A DNA stretch of 9,752 nucleotides from Gemmatimonas phototrophica (GTDB lineage: Bacteria > Gemmatimonadota > Gemmatimonadetes > Longimicrobiales > Gaopeijiaceae): the NCBI GenBank assembly GCA_945876015.1, contig CAMCNM010000056.1, forward strand, positions 1 through 9,752. The letters run 5' to 3'. The notes below the pieces were generated by a model. It had not been told where the DNA came from, ran no database searches, and saw only the letters and a list, made by a program, of their open reading frames with translations. Below, piece by piece: positions 1 to 6,338 of this stretch (position 1 is the stretch's first letter; each line of letters starts with the position of its first letter). A program made the translations under genes and the position numbers.

Positions 1-203
1 CCGTGCTGGACCATGCCCACGTCGGTATCGGAGAGAATCCTGCGGTGCGGCGCGGCCAGCGAGGAATCGAGAAAGGAAGCGGGCACCCCGGTGAACACGT
101 CCACCGCGAGGTCGGGCCGCCGCGCGTGCAGTGCGTCGAGGACCGCCGACATGCGGCCGGCGTGGCCGCAGCCGTGGGAGGTGATGAACGCGGCGATGTG
201 CCT
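1..203 (-). CDS. Glycosyltransferase-like protein, N-terminal part (SHGxGHAxR family)
   Basis: Read leftwards from hldD, the frame gives about 67 residues beginning R-H-I-A-A-F-I-T-S-H-G-C-G-H-A-G-R and ending near D-T-D-V-G-M-V-Q-H at the window edge. The motif S-H-G-x-G-H-A-x-R directly after a first beta strand, then a second strand (V-D-V-F-T-G-V-P) and a D-V-G-x-x-Q element, is what I know from the N-terminal half of a GT-B-like family related to MurG-type transferases and to the N-terminal domain of L-arabinokinase-like proteins. The substrate cannot be told from this piece. The gene is truncated by the window edge, so the catalytic C-terminal half is unseen. It follows hldD on the same strand and its reading frame meets the hldD TAA stop, so the two are probably co-transcribed. 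No ATG, GTG or TTG lies in frame before the conserved strand: the family's usual initiator position is occupied by CTA (204-206), so the right-hand limit given is approximate. Confidence 0.6.
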
Positions 204-1186
204 TAGCGGTACGGGTCGTCCGTCGCGAGGTAGCGCGCCACGTAGTCCCGGACTCCCTCTTCGACCGACCGGAACGGCCGGTCGTAGCCCGCGCGGCGGA
301 GCGCGGTCATGTCGGCCTGCGTGAAGTACTGGTAGCGATCGCGGATGGTCTCGGGAACGTCGATCCACTCGACCTCGAGCTTCCTTCCCACGGCGCCGTA
401 CAGCGCGTTCATCAGCTCCAGCCAGGTCTGGGCTCGTCCGGTCCCGAGATTGAAGAGACCGGACACCTCCTGGGTGTCCCTGAGCCAGAGCATCACGTCC
501 ACGCAGTCGGCCACGTGGACGAAGTCGCGCTTCTGGCCGCCGTCCGGGTAGTCCGGGTGGTGGGAGCGAAACAGCGTCGCGCGCTCTCCGGCCGCCGCGC
601 GCGGAAAGGCTTTGCAGACCACGCTCCGCATCTCGCCTTTGTGATACTCGTTCGGCCCGTAGACGTTGAAGAACTTGAGGCCCACCCATTGCGGCGGGAC
701 GCGCGTGTCGTGGCGGTGGCGGGCGACCCACCGGTCGAACGCGTGCTTGCTCCAGCCGTAGGCGTTCATCGGCCGGAGCCGGGCGAGCGCGTCGGGATCG
801 GCGCCGTCCCGGAAGCCCGCCGAGCCGTCCCCGTAGGTCGCCGCCGAGGAAGCGTAGAGGAACGGCACCGACTGATCGGCGCACCAGTCCCAGAGCGACT
901 GCGAGAGCCGGATGTTGGTGTCGGCGATCAGGTCCGCGTCGCGCTCCATGGTCGAGGAGATCGCGCCCATGTGGAAGACGTACGTGATCTCCTTGGCCCG
1001 CTGCTTGAGGAAGTCGGGCAGCGCCTCGGGAGCGACGAGCGCCTCGAGATCGTGCTTGGCGATGTTGCGCCACTTCTCGTCGCCCCCGAGGCGGTCCACG
1101 ACCGCGACGGGTCCGAGCCCGCGCTCGAGCAGGGCGGCGACGAGGTTAGAGCCGATGAAGCCGGCCCCTCCGGTGACGAGGATCAT
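203..1186 (-). CDS. hldD: ADP-L-glycero-D-manno-heptose 6-epimerase
   Basis: This 327-residue protein is a cytoplasmic NAD(P)-dependent epimerase of the extended short-chain dehydrogenase family. It inverts C6 of ADP-D-glycero-D-manno-heptose to give ADP-L-glycero-D-manno-heptose, the donor for the inner core of lipopolysaccharide. The Rossmann signature G-G-A-G-F-I-G is at residues 6-12. The F-H-M-G-A stretch (71-75), Y-A-S-S-A-A-T-Y-G (111-119, Ser114), the catalytic Y143-x3-K147 pair, F-F-N-V-Y-G-P-N-E (172-180), H-K-G-E-M-R-S (182-188, Lys183), K-R-D-F-V-H-V (219-225) and F-N-L-G-T-G-R-A (245-252) all line up with E. coli HldD (about 310 residues). The frame stays open to 1777, but the ATG at 1184-1186 opens immediately at the nucleotide-binding strand (M-I-L-V-T-G-G), so the upstream part is an antisense shadow of radC. 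No good Shine-Dalgarno sequence precedes it. No catalytic residue is missing. Confidence 0.95.
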   Translation of the reverse strand: MILVTGGAGFIGSNLVAALLERGLGPVAVVDRLGGDEKWRNIAKHDLEALVAPEALPDFLKQRAKEITYVFHMGAISSTMERDADLIADTNIRLSQSLWDWCADQSVPFLYASSAATYGDGSAGFRDGADPDALARLRPMNAYGWSKHAFDRWVARHRHDTRVPPQWVGLKFFNVYGPNEYHKGEMRSVVCKAFPRAAAGERATLFRSHHPDYPDGGQKRDFVHVADCVDVMLWLRDTQEVSGLFNLGTGRAQTWLELMNALYGAVGRKLEVEWIDVPETIRDRYQYFTQADMTALRRAGYDRPFRSVEEGVRDYVARYLATDDPYR

Positions 1187-1220
1187 GGCGCTCAAGGTAA
1201 GGCGCGCGGCCCGGGTCGTC
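1187..1220. promoter_or_regulatory. Short divergent spacer between hldD and radC
   Basis: Only 34 bases separate the hldD ATG from the radC ATG used here; the spacer is 70 bases if radC starts at the in-frame GTG at 1257. Any promoters for the two divergent genes must lie here or inside the opposite gene. I see no convincing -35/-10 pair and no strong ribosome binding site on either strand, so this entry marks location only. Confidence 0.25.
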
Positions 1221-1934
1221 ATGCCGTCGCCCGCCGGACATCGACACGTTCTTTCCGTGACTCCGCCACCTTCCGGTTCCGATCGTCCCCGCGAGCGCCT
1301 CAGGACGCTCGGCGCGGGCGCGCTCGCGGCGCGCGAGTTCGTGGCACTCCTGGTGGGATCGGGCGGTGCGCACGGATCGGCCGGGGTGGTGGCGGACCGC
1401 ATCCTGGAACTCGCGGACGGATCCTTCCGTCGACTGGCCACGCTCGACGTCGCGGCGCTGGACGGAATCGCGGGTGTGGGCGCTGCGACCGTCACGCGCG
1501 TGCTGGCCGCGATCGAGCTGGGCCGGATGGTGGCGGTGGAAAAGCCCGTGGTGCGGGAACGGATCCAGGGGCCGGGGGACGTCTTCCTTCGGCTCGGACC
1601 CAGACTCAGGGACCTGCCGCAGGAGGAGTTCCACGCGCTGCTGCTCGACACACGGCACCGCATCCTGCGCGAGGTGCTGGTGACGCGGGGGACGCTCGAC
1701 GCGTCCCTCATCTCACCGCGCGAGGTGTTCCGGCTGGCCGTGCTGGAGGGCGCCGCCGCGGTGATCCTCGCCCACAATCACCCCTCCGGCGATCCCACCC
1801 CGTCCCCCGACGATCGCGCGGTCACGCGTCAAATCGTCGAGGCGGGGCGGGCCCTCGGCATCCCCGTCCTCGACCACGTGATCGTGGGTGACGGGCGGTT
1901 CACGTCGCTCGCCGAGGAAGGCGGGATGGGGTGA
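1221..1934 (+). CDS. radC: RadC family (UPF0758) JAB/MPN-domain protein
   Basis: This 237-residue protein has the RadC architecture. The N-terminal helical region starts at R-P-R-E-R-L (22-27). A helix-hairpin-helix-like element follows (L-D-G-I-A-G-V-G-A-A-T-V, about 80-91). The C-terminal JAB1/MPN domain carries the full JAMM metal motif: Glu136 upstream, then H185-N-H187-P-S-G-D-P-T-P-S195-x2-D198. These residues bind zinc in JAMM proteases. The family's biochemical role is unresolved: the old link to DNA repair in E. coli came from a recG allele, so 'DNA repair protein' should not be taken as shown. The start is uncertain. ATG at 1221 is used, but GTG at 1257 (225 residues) would give a more usual distance to the R-P-R-E motif, and neither has a clear ribosome binding site. 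It is divergent from hldD and ends 16 bases before the end of the convergent lipoprotein gene. Family assignment is firm, function is not. Confidence 0.9.
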   Translation: MPSPAGHRHVLSVTPPPSGSDRPRERLRTLGAGALAAREFVALLVGSGGAHGSAGVVADRILELADGSFRRLATLDVAALDGIAGVGAATVTRVLAAIELGRMVAVEKPVVRERIQGPGDVFLRLGPRLRDLPQEEFHALLLDTRHRILREVLVTRGTLDASLISPREVFRLAVLEGAAAVILAHNHPSGDPTPSPDDRAVTRQIVEAGRALGIPVLDHVIVGDGRFTSLAEEGGMG

Positions 1935-1950
1935 GGGGCCTCTCTCTCGA

Positions 1951-4476
1951 TCAGGGAACCGGGCAGGCGGCCGCCGACAGCACGAAGTTACCGGAGCCAT
2001 CGAAGTTCGCGTCGAGCAGATTGAACTTCGGGTTCTTGGTGAAGAGGTAGGTGTATGCGGCCGCCGCGTTCGCCGGGGCAGGGAGGCCCTGGATCGCGAA
2101 GACCCCAGGATCGCTCTGCGCCACCCAGAGCGCATAGGACGCGGCCTGGATGTCGTTGTCGCGGAGGTTCAGGCAGATTGTCGAGGGCGTCAGGTAGCTG
2201 CTCAGATCCACGGAAAGCGCATAGTCTCCTTCGGCGTTGTTCGGGTCGAGGGCGATCGTGTTGTCCGCCACGGCCGGGCCGTTGTTGCGCACGGTCACCG
2301 TGAAAGTCACCGTGCCGCGCTCCAGGGCTACGGCTGGTGCCACCGACTTGGCGACGGCCAGGTCCAGCTTCGGGACCGGGGGCGGCCCCACCGTGACCGA
2401 GGCCGTCGCTACGTCGTCGGCCGCGTTCGGATCGTTCGGCTGCGACGCGGTCCGCCTGGCGGTGTTCGTCATCGTGATGTACGGGGCAGCCCCGGCGATG
2501 ACGACCGTGTACACGGCGGTTACCGAGGTTCCGCCACCGAGTGAAGCCACTCGCAGCTCACGCGCGACCGTGTCTGCGACCAGGCCGGGGCTCGGCGTCA
2601 CGGCCACCAGGCGAAAGTACGGTCCCAGCGTGTCCTTCACGACGATGTTGGTCGCGGGGACGCTGCTCGCGTTCATGATTGTGACCGTGAACCTCACCGT
2701 ATCCCCGGGCGTCGCGTTGGCCCGATTGGACGCTTTGTTGACCGCGATGTCCGCCTGGTTGCGGCTCACCGTGACCGAAGCCGACGCCGCGTCGTTGCCC
2801 GCGTTCGGGTCGATCGCACCGGTCATCGCGATGATGCGCGCCCGATTCTGCAGCGTGGTGCCGTTCGTGCCCCCGCTTACGCGGGTGCGGAGCACGAGCG
2901 TCTCGGTCGCGCCCACGGCGACGTCCCCGACGTTCCAGGTCCGGCTGCTCGTCTCGAACGCCCCGCGGCTGTTGCTGTGCGATAGATAGACGAGCCCGAC
3001 GGGCAGGCTGTCCACCACCGTCACACCGCCGGCCGCGTAGGGTCCCGGGTTGGTCACGGTGATCGTGAAGGATGCGGTGTCGCCCTCGGTGAGGTTCGCT
3101 ACCACCGCCGTCTTGGCCAGCGCCAGGTCGGCCGTCTTGCGCGCCACCGTCACCGCGGCGATCGCCACGTCATTGGTCGCATCGCGATCCTGCTGATCGG
3201 CCAGCGGCTGCAGGCGCACGGTGTTGGTCAGCGTCGATCCGACCGTGCCCGTGTTCACCGTCGCGCGGAGCTGCAGGGTCGCGCTCGCGCCGGCCGCGAG
3301 GTCACCCACGGACCAGACGCCGGCCGTGAAGGTCCCGACCGACGGCGTCGTGGACACGAGGGTGAGGCCGTTCGGCAACTCGTCCGTCACGCGGACGCCG
3401 GCCGCCGCGATCTCGCCGCGGTTCGCGGCGGTGATCGTGAACCTCACCGTGTCGCCCTCGAACGCGGTCCCGCTGGACGCGGTCTTCGTCACAGCGACGT
3501 CGGTCGCGGCGCGCGTCACGCGCACGATTCCGTTGCCCTTGAGCGTAGTGTCGGAAGCCGCGCGGGCCTCCGCGATGCCGCGTCCCGGGGCCGCCGAGCG
3601 GAAACTGCCCGCACCCTGATCCTCCAGGACGGTGGGCGTGAGCGTGCGCCAGAGCACCGGCTGGCCGGCGATCGGGTTGCCCCGGAAGTCCAGCACGGTA
3701 CCGGCGAGGGTCACCACGACTCCGGCGCCCACCACCGTCTGGGAGTCCGGCGTCACGCGCACGGAGGCCGGCCGGGCGCGTACGGTCAGCACCGCGGTAT
3801 CGGCCTTCGAGCCCGCCGTCGCGACGATGCGGGCGGTTCCGGGAAGCGCGCCGGTCGCGACGTTTCCGTTCACCACGGCCTGCGGATCGAGCGGGGACCA
3901 GAACACGGTCCCGGTGAGCGAAGGATCGCTCGTCGTCACGGTCGCCTGGAGGGTCGTGCCGGCGCCCTCGAGGATCGCGGCGAGCGGCTCGGTGATCTGA
4001 ACGGCTGTCACCTGCAGGTTGCCCAGGCCACCACGCACCAGCGGAAGGGTCACGGGGGCGTTGTCGGACCCGGCGCGCACGAGGATCGGTTCGGTCTTGC
4101 CCGCGAACTCGACCGTCTCCGGACCGGTGGGGCTGACGCTGATCAACTCGAACGTGACGACGACGGATGCGCTCGGGAGGCTGCCCAACTCCACCGGGAT
4201 CTCGACCGACCAACTCTCCGCGCCCGGGCTCACGTCCAGGACCACCGATCCCAGCACGATGCCATCGGGGACCACCCGTGCCACGGCCCGGATCCGGTTG
4301 ATCGTCGGCAGGACGGCATCGGCCCCCTGTGGGAGGATCGCGGCCGAGATCGGCAGCCGGACCCCGCTGCCCCGACCCTCGGGGGCGATCGGCGCGTTGC
4401 CGTCCACGCAAGATGCCACCAGGAGGAGAGTTAGGGCCGCCAACGCGGCGTACGCGCGGATCGGTCGCGTGGACAC
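1951..4476 (-). CDS. Large surface lipoprotein with Ig-like and DUF11 repeats
   Basis: This 841-residue protein starts at a GTG (4474-4476). Residues 1-22 form a lipoprotein signal peptide: Arg4 and Arg7, a hydrophobic stretch, then the lipobox V20-A-S-C23. The mature protein would be lipid-anchored in the envelope by Cys23. Residues about 40-150 are beta-rich with no family I can name. Residues about 152-233 and 236-322 look like bacterial Ig-like (Big) domains; the second has V-R-V-T-P-D-S-Q-T-V-V-G-A-G and a G-N-P-I-A-G-Q-P-V-L-W element. Three DUF11 repeats follow (about 325-445, 449-571, 574-697), each with a D-x-A-V-x-K opening, an F-T-(I/V)-T-(V/I/A)-x-N strand and a closing D-x-N-x-x-(N/D)-D-x-A motif. 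A fourth starts at 704 (L-D-L-A-V-A-K) but breaks off near 738, and the last ~100 residues are unlike DUF11. DUF11 proteins are usually secreted or surface-exposed and often adhesive or structural. No ligand can be inferred. It is transcribed alone, divergent from the TPR cluster. Confidence 0.85.
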   Translation of the reverse strand: MSTRPIRAYAALAALTLLLVASCVDGNAPIAPEGRGSGVRLPISAAILPQGADAVLPTINRIRAVARVVPDGIVLGSVVLDVSPGAESWSVEIPVELGSLPSASVVVTFELISVSPTGPETVEFAGKTEPILVRAGSDNAPVTLPLVRGGLGNLQVTAVQITEPLAAILEGAGTTLQATVTTSDPSLTGTVFWSPLDPQAVVNGNVATGALPGTARIVATAGSKADTAVLTVRARPASVRVTPDSQTVVGAGVVVTLAGTVLDFRGNPIAGQPVLWRTLTPTVLEDQGAGSFRSAAPGRGIAEARAASDTTLKGNGIVRVTRAATDVAVTKTASSGTAFEGDTVRFTITAANRGEIAAAGVRVTDELPNGLTLVSTTPSVGTFTAGVWSVGDLAAGASATLQLRATVNTGTVGSTLTNTVRLQPLADQQDRDATNDVAIAAVTVARKTADLALAKTAVVANLTEGDTASFTITVTNPGPYAAGGVTVVDSLPVGLVYLSHSNSRGAFETSSRTWNVGDVAVGATETLVLRTRVSGGTNGTTLQNRARIIAMTGAIDPNAGNDAASASVTVSRNQADIAVNKASNRANATPGDTVRFTVTIMNASSVPATNIVVKDTLGPYFRLVAVTPSPGLVADTVARELRVASLGGGTSVTAVYTVVIAGAAPYITMTNTARRTASQPNDPNAADDVATASVTVGPPPVPKLDLAVAKSVAPAVALERGTVTFTVTVRNNGPAVADNTIALDPNNAEGDYALSVDLSSYLTPSTICLNLRDNDIQAASYALWVAQSDPGVFAIQGLPAPANAAAAYTYLFTKNPKFNLLDANFDGSGNFVLSAAACPVP
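2257..3504 (-). repeat. Tandem DUF11-coding units (three full, one cut short)
   Basis: Within the lipoprotein gene four coding units recur on the minus strand, at about 3504-3142, 3132-2764, 2757-2386 and a short one at 2367-2257. They are recognised at protein level by the recurring F-T-(I/V)-T-V-x-N strand and the linker ending in V-T-V. At DNA level they are only loosely alike: compare the plus-strand words gtgatcgtgaacctcaccgt near 3431 and gtgaccgtgaacctcaccgt near 2681. They therefore look like old, diverged duplications rather than a recently expanded repeat. Confidence 0.7.
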
Positions 4477-4642
4477 CAGGTGGGGGACGGGCCGGAAAAC
4501 GAGTCAGGGGCGACGTTCAAAGCTGTCCGTGGGGGTTTGATCCTGCAACCTTGATCTACCGGCGGATTTCGCGGCTGGCGGGGTTCCCTTGGACTCCGGT
4601 AGGATCACCTGGATTTCGGGCTCACAGCACGGAGTGCCTCGA
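4477..4642. promoter_or_regulatory. Divergent intergenic region between the lipoprotein and TPR genes
   Basis: This 166-base spacer separates the GTG starts of two divergently transcribed genes, so it should hold the promoter of the lipoprotein gene (minus) and of the TPR/glycan cluster (plus). On the plus strand TTGGAC at 4589-4594 resembles a -35 box, but the hexamer 17 bases downstream (GATTTC) is a poor -10. On the minus strand TTGAAC (complement of 4515-4520) has no good partner either. No operator-like inverted repeat or riboswitch-like structure was recognised by eye. Confidence 0.35.
4631..4634 (+). promoter_or_regulatory. Ribosome binding site (GGAG) for the TPR gene
   Basis: GGAG ends 8 bases before the GTG at 4643. 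This spacing favours 4643 over the in-frame GTG at 4634, which overlaps the motif, and over the TTG at 4589. Confidence 0.5.
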
Positions 4643-5059
4643 GTGTCGATCAAGCAGCTGGTACAAACCGCCATTTCTGCCTGGGAGCGGGAGGACTACG
4701 AGACCGCCCTGGCGACCTCCAAGCAGGTGCTGAGCGAGAACACGCGCTTGGCCGATGTGCACAACAAGGCCGGGCTCTGCATGGCGATGCTCGGCGATTC
4801 GGAGGGCGCGCTGGTCGAGTTCGACGCCGCGCTCGCCCTCAACTCGGGTTACGCCGAGGCGCACCCGAACCGAGGCATCGTGCTGAACGAGCTCGGGAAC
4901 CACGAGGCCGCGCAGGAAGCGTTCGAACGGGCGAGTAAGCTCGACACGCGGGACGGCACCCTCCCGTCGGACGTCGGCAACCAGATCGCGGTCACCCACG
5001 CCAAGCTCGGAGACCTCTACCTCGTCGCCAACCGTCCGGCCGAAGCCGCGCAGCAGTAG
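4643..5059 (+). CDS. TPR protein, 5' part, ending at an in-frame amber codon
   Basis: The first 138 residues of a tetratricopeptide-repeat protein, starting at GTG with GGAG 8 bases upstream. There is no signal peptide, so a cytoplasmic place is likely. TPR units are visible at about residues 4-37 (A-W-E-R-E-D-Y-E-T-A-L), 38-71 (A-G-L-C-M-A-M-L-G-D-S-E-G-A-L-V-E-F-D-A-A-L) and 72-105 (R-G-I-V-L-N-E-L-G-N-H-E-A-A). A fourth starts near 116 with A-K-L-G-D-L-Y and is cut in its second helix by TAG at 5057-5059. The same frame continues after the TAG with the rest of that repeat and two more, so this is half of an originally 236-residue protein. As annotated it would lack the end of TPR 4 and all of TPR 5-6. 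TPR arrays bind peptides or proteins; the partner is unknown. It is the first gene of the plus-strand cluster. Confidence 0.75.
   Translation: MSIKQLVQTAISAWEREDYETALATSKQVLSENTRLADVHNKAGLCMAMLGDSEGALVEFDAALALNSGYAEAHPNRGIVLNELGNHEAAQEAFERASKLDTRDGTLPSDVGNQIAVTHAKLGDLYLVANRPAEAAQQ
5057..5059 (+). other. In-frame amber (TAG) codon inside a TPR repeat
   Basis: The codons run CAG CAG TAG GAT GCG GCG with TPR sequence on both sides in one frame. Aligned to the TPR consensus, the TAG sits at position 24, normally Tyr or Phe: Ala falls at position 20, Ala at 27 and Pro at 32. A single base change from TAC or TAT explains it, as a real mutation or as an assembly/base-call error. Confidence 0.85.
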
Positions 5060-5074
5060 GATGCGGCGATCCGT

Positions 5075-5353
5075 GTGCGCCCGCGCTACCTCGACATCCG
5101 GACGAAGCTGGCCGAAGCCCTCATGGAGGTGGGGGACGCGGACCGGGCCCGCGTCGAGCTCGAGCACGTCCTGGGTAAGAATCCCCGGTTCACGGGCGCC
5201 CGCATCCGGCTCGGGGTCGTGTTCCAGCGCATGGGTGACGTCGATCGGGCGGTCGAGGAATGGAAGCAGGCCGCCAAGGACGACCCCTCCGACATGAGAC
5301 CACGCGCCTATCTGATCTCGGTCGGTGCGATCCCCGACGACAGCTCGACCTGA
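5075..5353 (+). CDS. TPR protein, 3' part, downstream of the amber codon
   Basis: This is the continuation, in the same frame, of the TPR protein that starts at 4643. The coordinates begin at the first in-frame start codon after the TAG, a GTG at 5075, which gives 92 residues; the homologous sequence really begins straight after the TAG at 5060 with D-A-A-I-R-V-R-P-R-Y. Two complete TPR units are visible: L-D-I-R-T-K-L-A-E-A-L-M-E-V-G-D-A-D-R-A and A-R-I-R-L-G-V-V-F-Q-R-M-G-D-V-D-R-A-V-E-E-W. A short tail rich in D and S ends at TGA. Without the TAG the whole protein would be 236 residues. Whether this half is translated alone by reinitiation is unknown; no strong ribosome binding site precedes the GTG. 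It ends 46 bases before the ATG of the TPR lipoprotein gene. Confidence 0.6.
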   Translation: MRPRYLDIRTKLAEALMEVGDADRARVELEHVLGKNPRFTGARIRLGVVFQRMGDVDRAVEEWKQAAKDDPSDMRPRAYLISVGAIPDDSST

Positions 5354-5399
5354 CGGGGCGAGCCGGAACCGCCCGGCGCCTCCTCCGGTATTCGTGAGC

Positions 5400-6338
5400 A
5401 TGTCCTCCCTCACAGCCCGAGCCGCTTGCGCAGCCGCCTTCGCGGGCACGCTGCTCTCGCTCGCGTGCGCGCCACGCGCGGCCGAGGACGGCGCGATCGC
5501 GCGCGGCGACGTCGCGTACGCGACCGGCGACCTGAACGAAGCGTTGGCCGAGTACCAGCTCGCGGCGCGTCAGGGGAACGAGGCGGAGGCGCACGCGCGC
5601 GTGGGCCACACGTACGCCGACCTCGGGCGCGTCGAGGAAGCGCGCAACTCCTATCGCCAGGCCACCGAGCTCGACGGGCGGTGGGCCGATCAGGCGGGCG
5701 CGGACCTTCTCCACCTCGCGCGCGACGCCGAGTCGCGCTCGGACCGCTTCCAGATGGCGTCCGCGGCGGAGACCGCGCTCGAGTTCCTGCCCGGCCTCGC
5801 GGTCGAGGAGCTCGCGCTGCCGCTGGCGCGCCACTACTTCGACAACGGTGACTTCGGCCGCGCGCTGCCGCTCTACCAGAAGGCTCTGGCGTCCGCCCCC
5901 GACTCGACCGCGGACGTCCTCATGGAAGTGGGGATCGCGTTCGAGGAGGTGACCGACTGCGTGCGTGCGCTCGGCCTGTTCGAGCGCTTCCGGGAGCTGG
6001 CCCGCCCCTGGGAGCGGAGCGAGGTGGACTGGCACATCGGCACGTGCTCGTACGAGCTCGGCAAGCAGCGGCGGATGGACGGCGACATCGACGAGTCGCT
6101 CGATCTGGTCAATCGCACCCTCGAGGTCGGCGAGCCGAGAAACATCCAACCCCAGGTCTGGTTCGAGAAGGGCGAGATCCTGTCCGAGCTGAACCGCTGC
6201 GACGAGGCCGTCGAAGCGTACCGCCGCGTGCGCGCACTGGACGCATCGGGGACGGGCGCGCTCGTGCGCCGGGCCGAGGAGAGGATCGACGAGGTACGCT
6301 TCGGCCGGGATCAGCGGGAGATGCGCGGGCGTTGTTAG
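5400..6338 (+). CDS. TPR-repeat lipoprotein
   Basis: This 312-residue protein starts at ATG 5400 (GTG 5394 in frame would add two residues). Residues 1-22 form a lipoprotein-like signal: Arg8, a hydrophobic A/L-rich stretch and a lipobox-like S20-L-A-C23. The lipobox is acceptable but not ideal, so an ordinary signal peptide is possible. The mature part is helical and TPR-like, with clear units at about 31-64 (A-Y-A-T-G-D-L-N-E-A-L-A-E-Y), 66-97 (V-G-H-T-Y-A-D-L-G-R-V-E-E-A), 142-172 (H-Y-F-D-N-G-D-F-G-R-A-L-P-L-Y) and 254-283 (F-E-K-G-E-I-L-S-E-L-N-R-C-D-E-A). It has four cysteines after the lipobox (187, 216, 267, 312). The likely site is the periplasmic face of a membrane, acting as a protein-binding scaffold; no partner can be named. 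It ends in TAG at 6336-6338, overlapping the start of the epimerase gene by 7 bases, which suggests co-expression with the glycan enzymes. Confidence 0.8.
   Translation: MSSLTARAACAAAFAGTLLSLACAPRAAEDGAIARGDVAYATGDLNEALAEYQLAARQGNEAEAHARVGHTYADLGRVEEARNSYRQATELDGRWADQAGADLLHLARDAESRSDRFQMASAAETALEFLPGLAVEELALPLARHYFDNGDFGRALPLYQKALASAPDSTADVLMEVGIAFEEVTDCVRALGLFERFRELARPWERSEVDWHIGTCSYELGKQRRMDGDIDESLDLVNRTLEVGEPRNIQPQVWFEKGEILSELNRCDEAVEAYRRVRALDASGTGALVRRAEERIDEVRFGRDQREMRGRC

Noticed and set aside
912..1220. Upstream extension of the radC frame into hldD
   Set aside because: It is antisense to conserved hldD codons and lengthens RadC by about 100 residues with no domain; starts at 1221 or 1257 fit the family.
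1187..1777. Upstream extension of the hldD frame to 1777 (524 residues)
   Set aside because: The extra sequence is R/S/P-rich without family features, lies antisense to radC, and the ATG at 1186 gives the normal HldD N-terminus.
515..1891. 458-residue plus-strand frame across hldD and radC
   Set aside because: It is antisense to hldD and out of frame with radC, with G/R/P-rich translation and no motif.
1933..1950. Bidirectional terminator between the convergent radC and lipoprotein genes
   Set aside because: Only a 4-bp stem (GAGG/CCTC) with a 2-base loop and no T-run is visible in the 16-base gap, which is too weak to call.
4589..4617. Sigma-70 promoter TTGGAC-N17-GATTTC before the TPR gene
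   Set aside because: The -35 match is fair but the -10 hexamer is poor, and such matches arise easily by chance; it is noted only as a candidate in the intergenic entry.
5061..5297. Restart at the ATG overlapping the amber codon (TAGGATG)
   Set aside because: This ATG is in another frame and gives an S/R-rich product; the TPR sequence continues in the original frame.
5190..6149. Long minus-strand frames across the TPR genes (4622-5449 and 5190-6149)
   Set aside because: Both are opposite to clear TPR repeats and show only low-complexity R/V/E-rich translation, typical of antisense frames in GC-rich DNA.
6332..6338. Genome-wide reassignment of TAG to an amino acid
   Set aside because: TAG at 6336-6338 ends the TPR lipoprotein exactly at the start of the next gene, which fits a normal stop; only one internal TAG is seen in the window.
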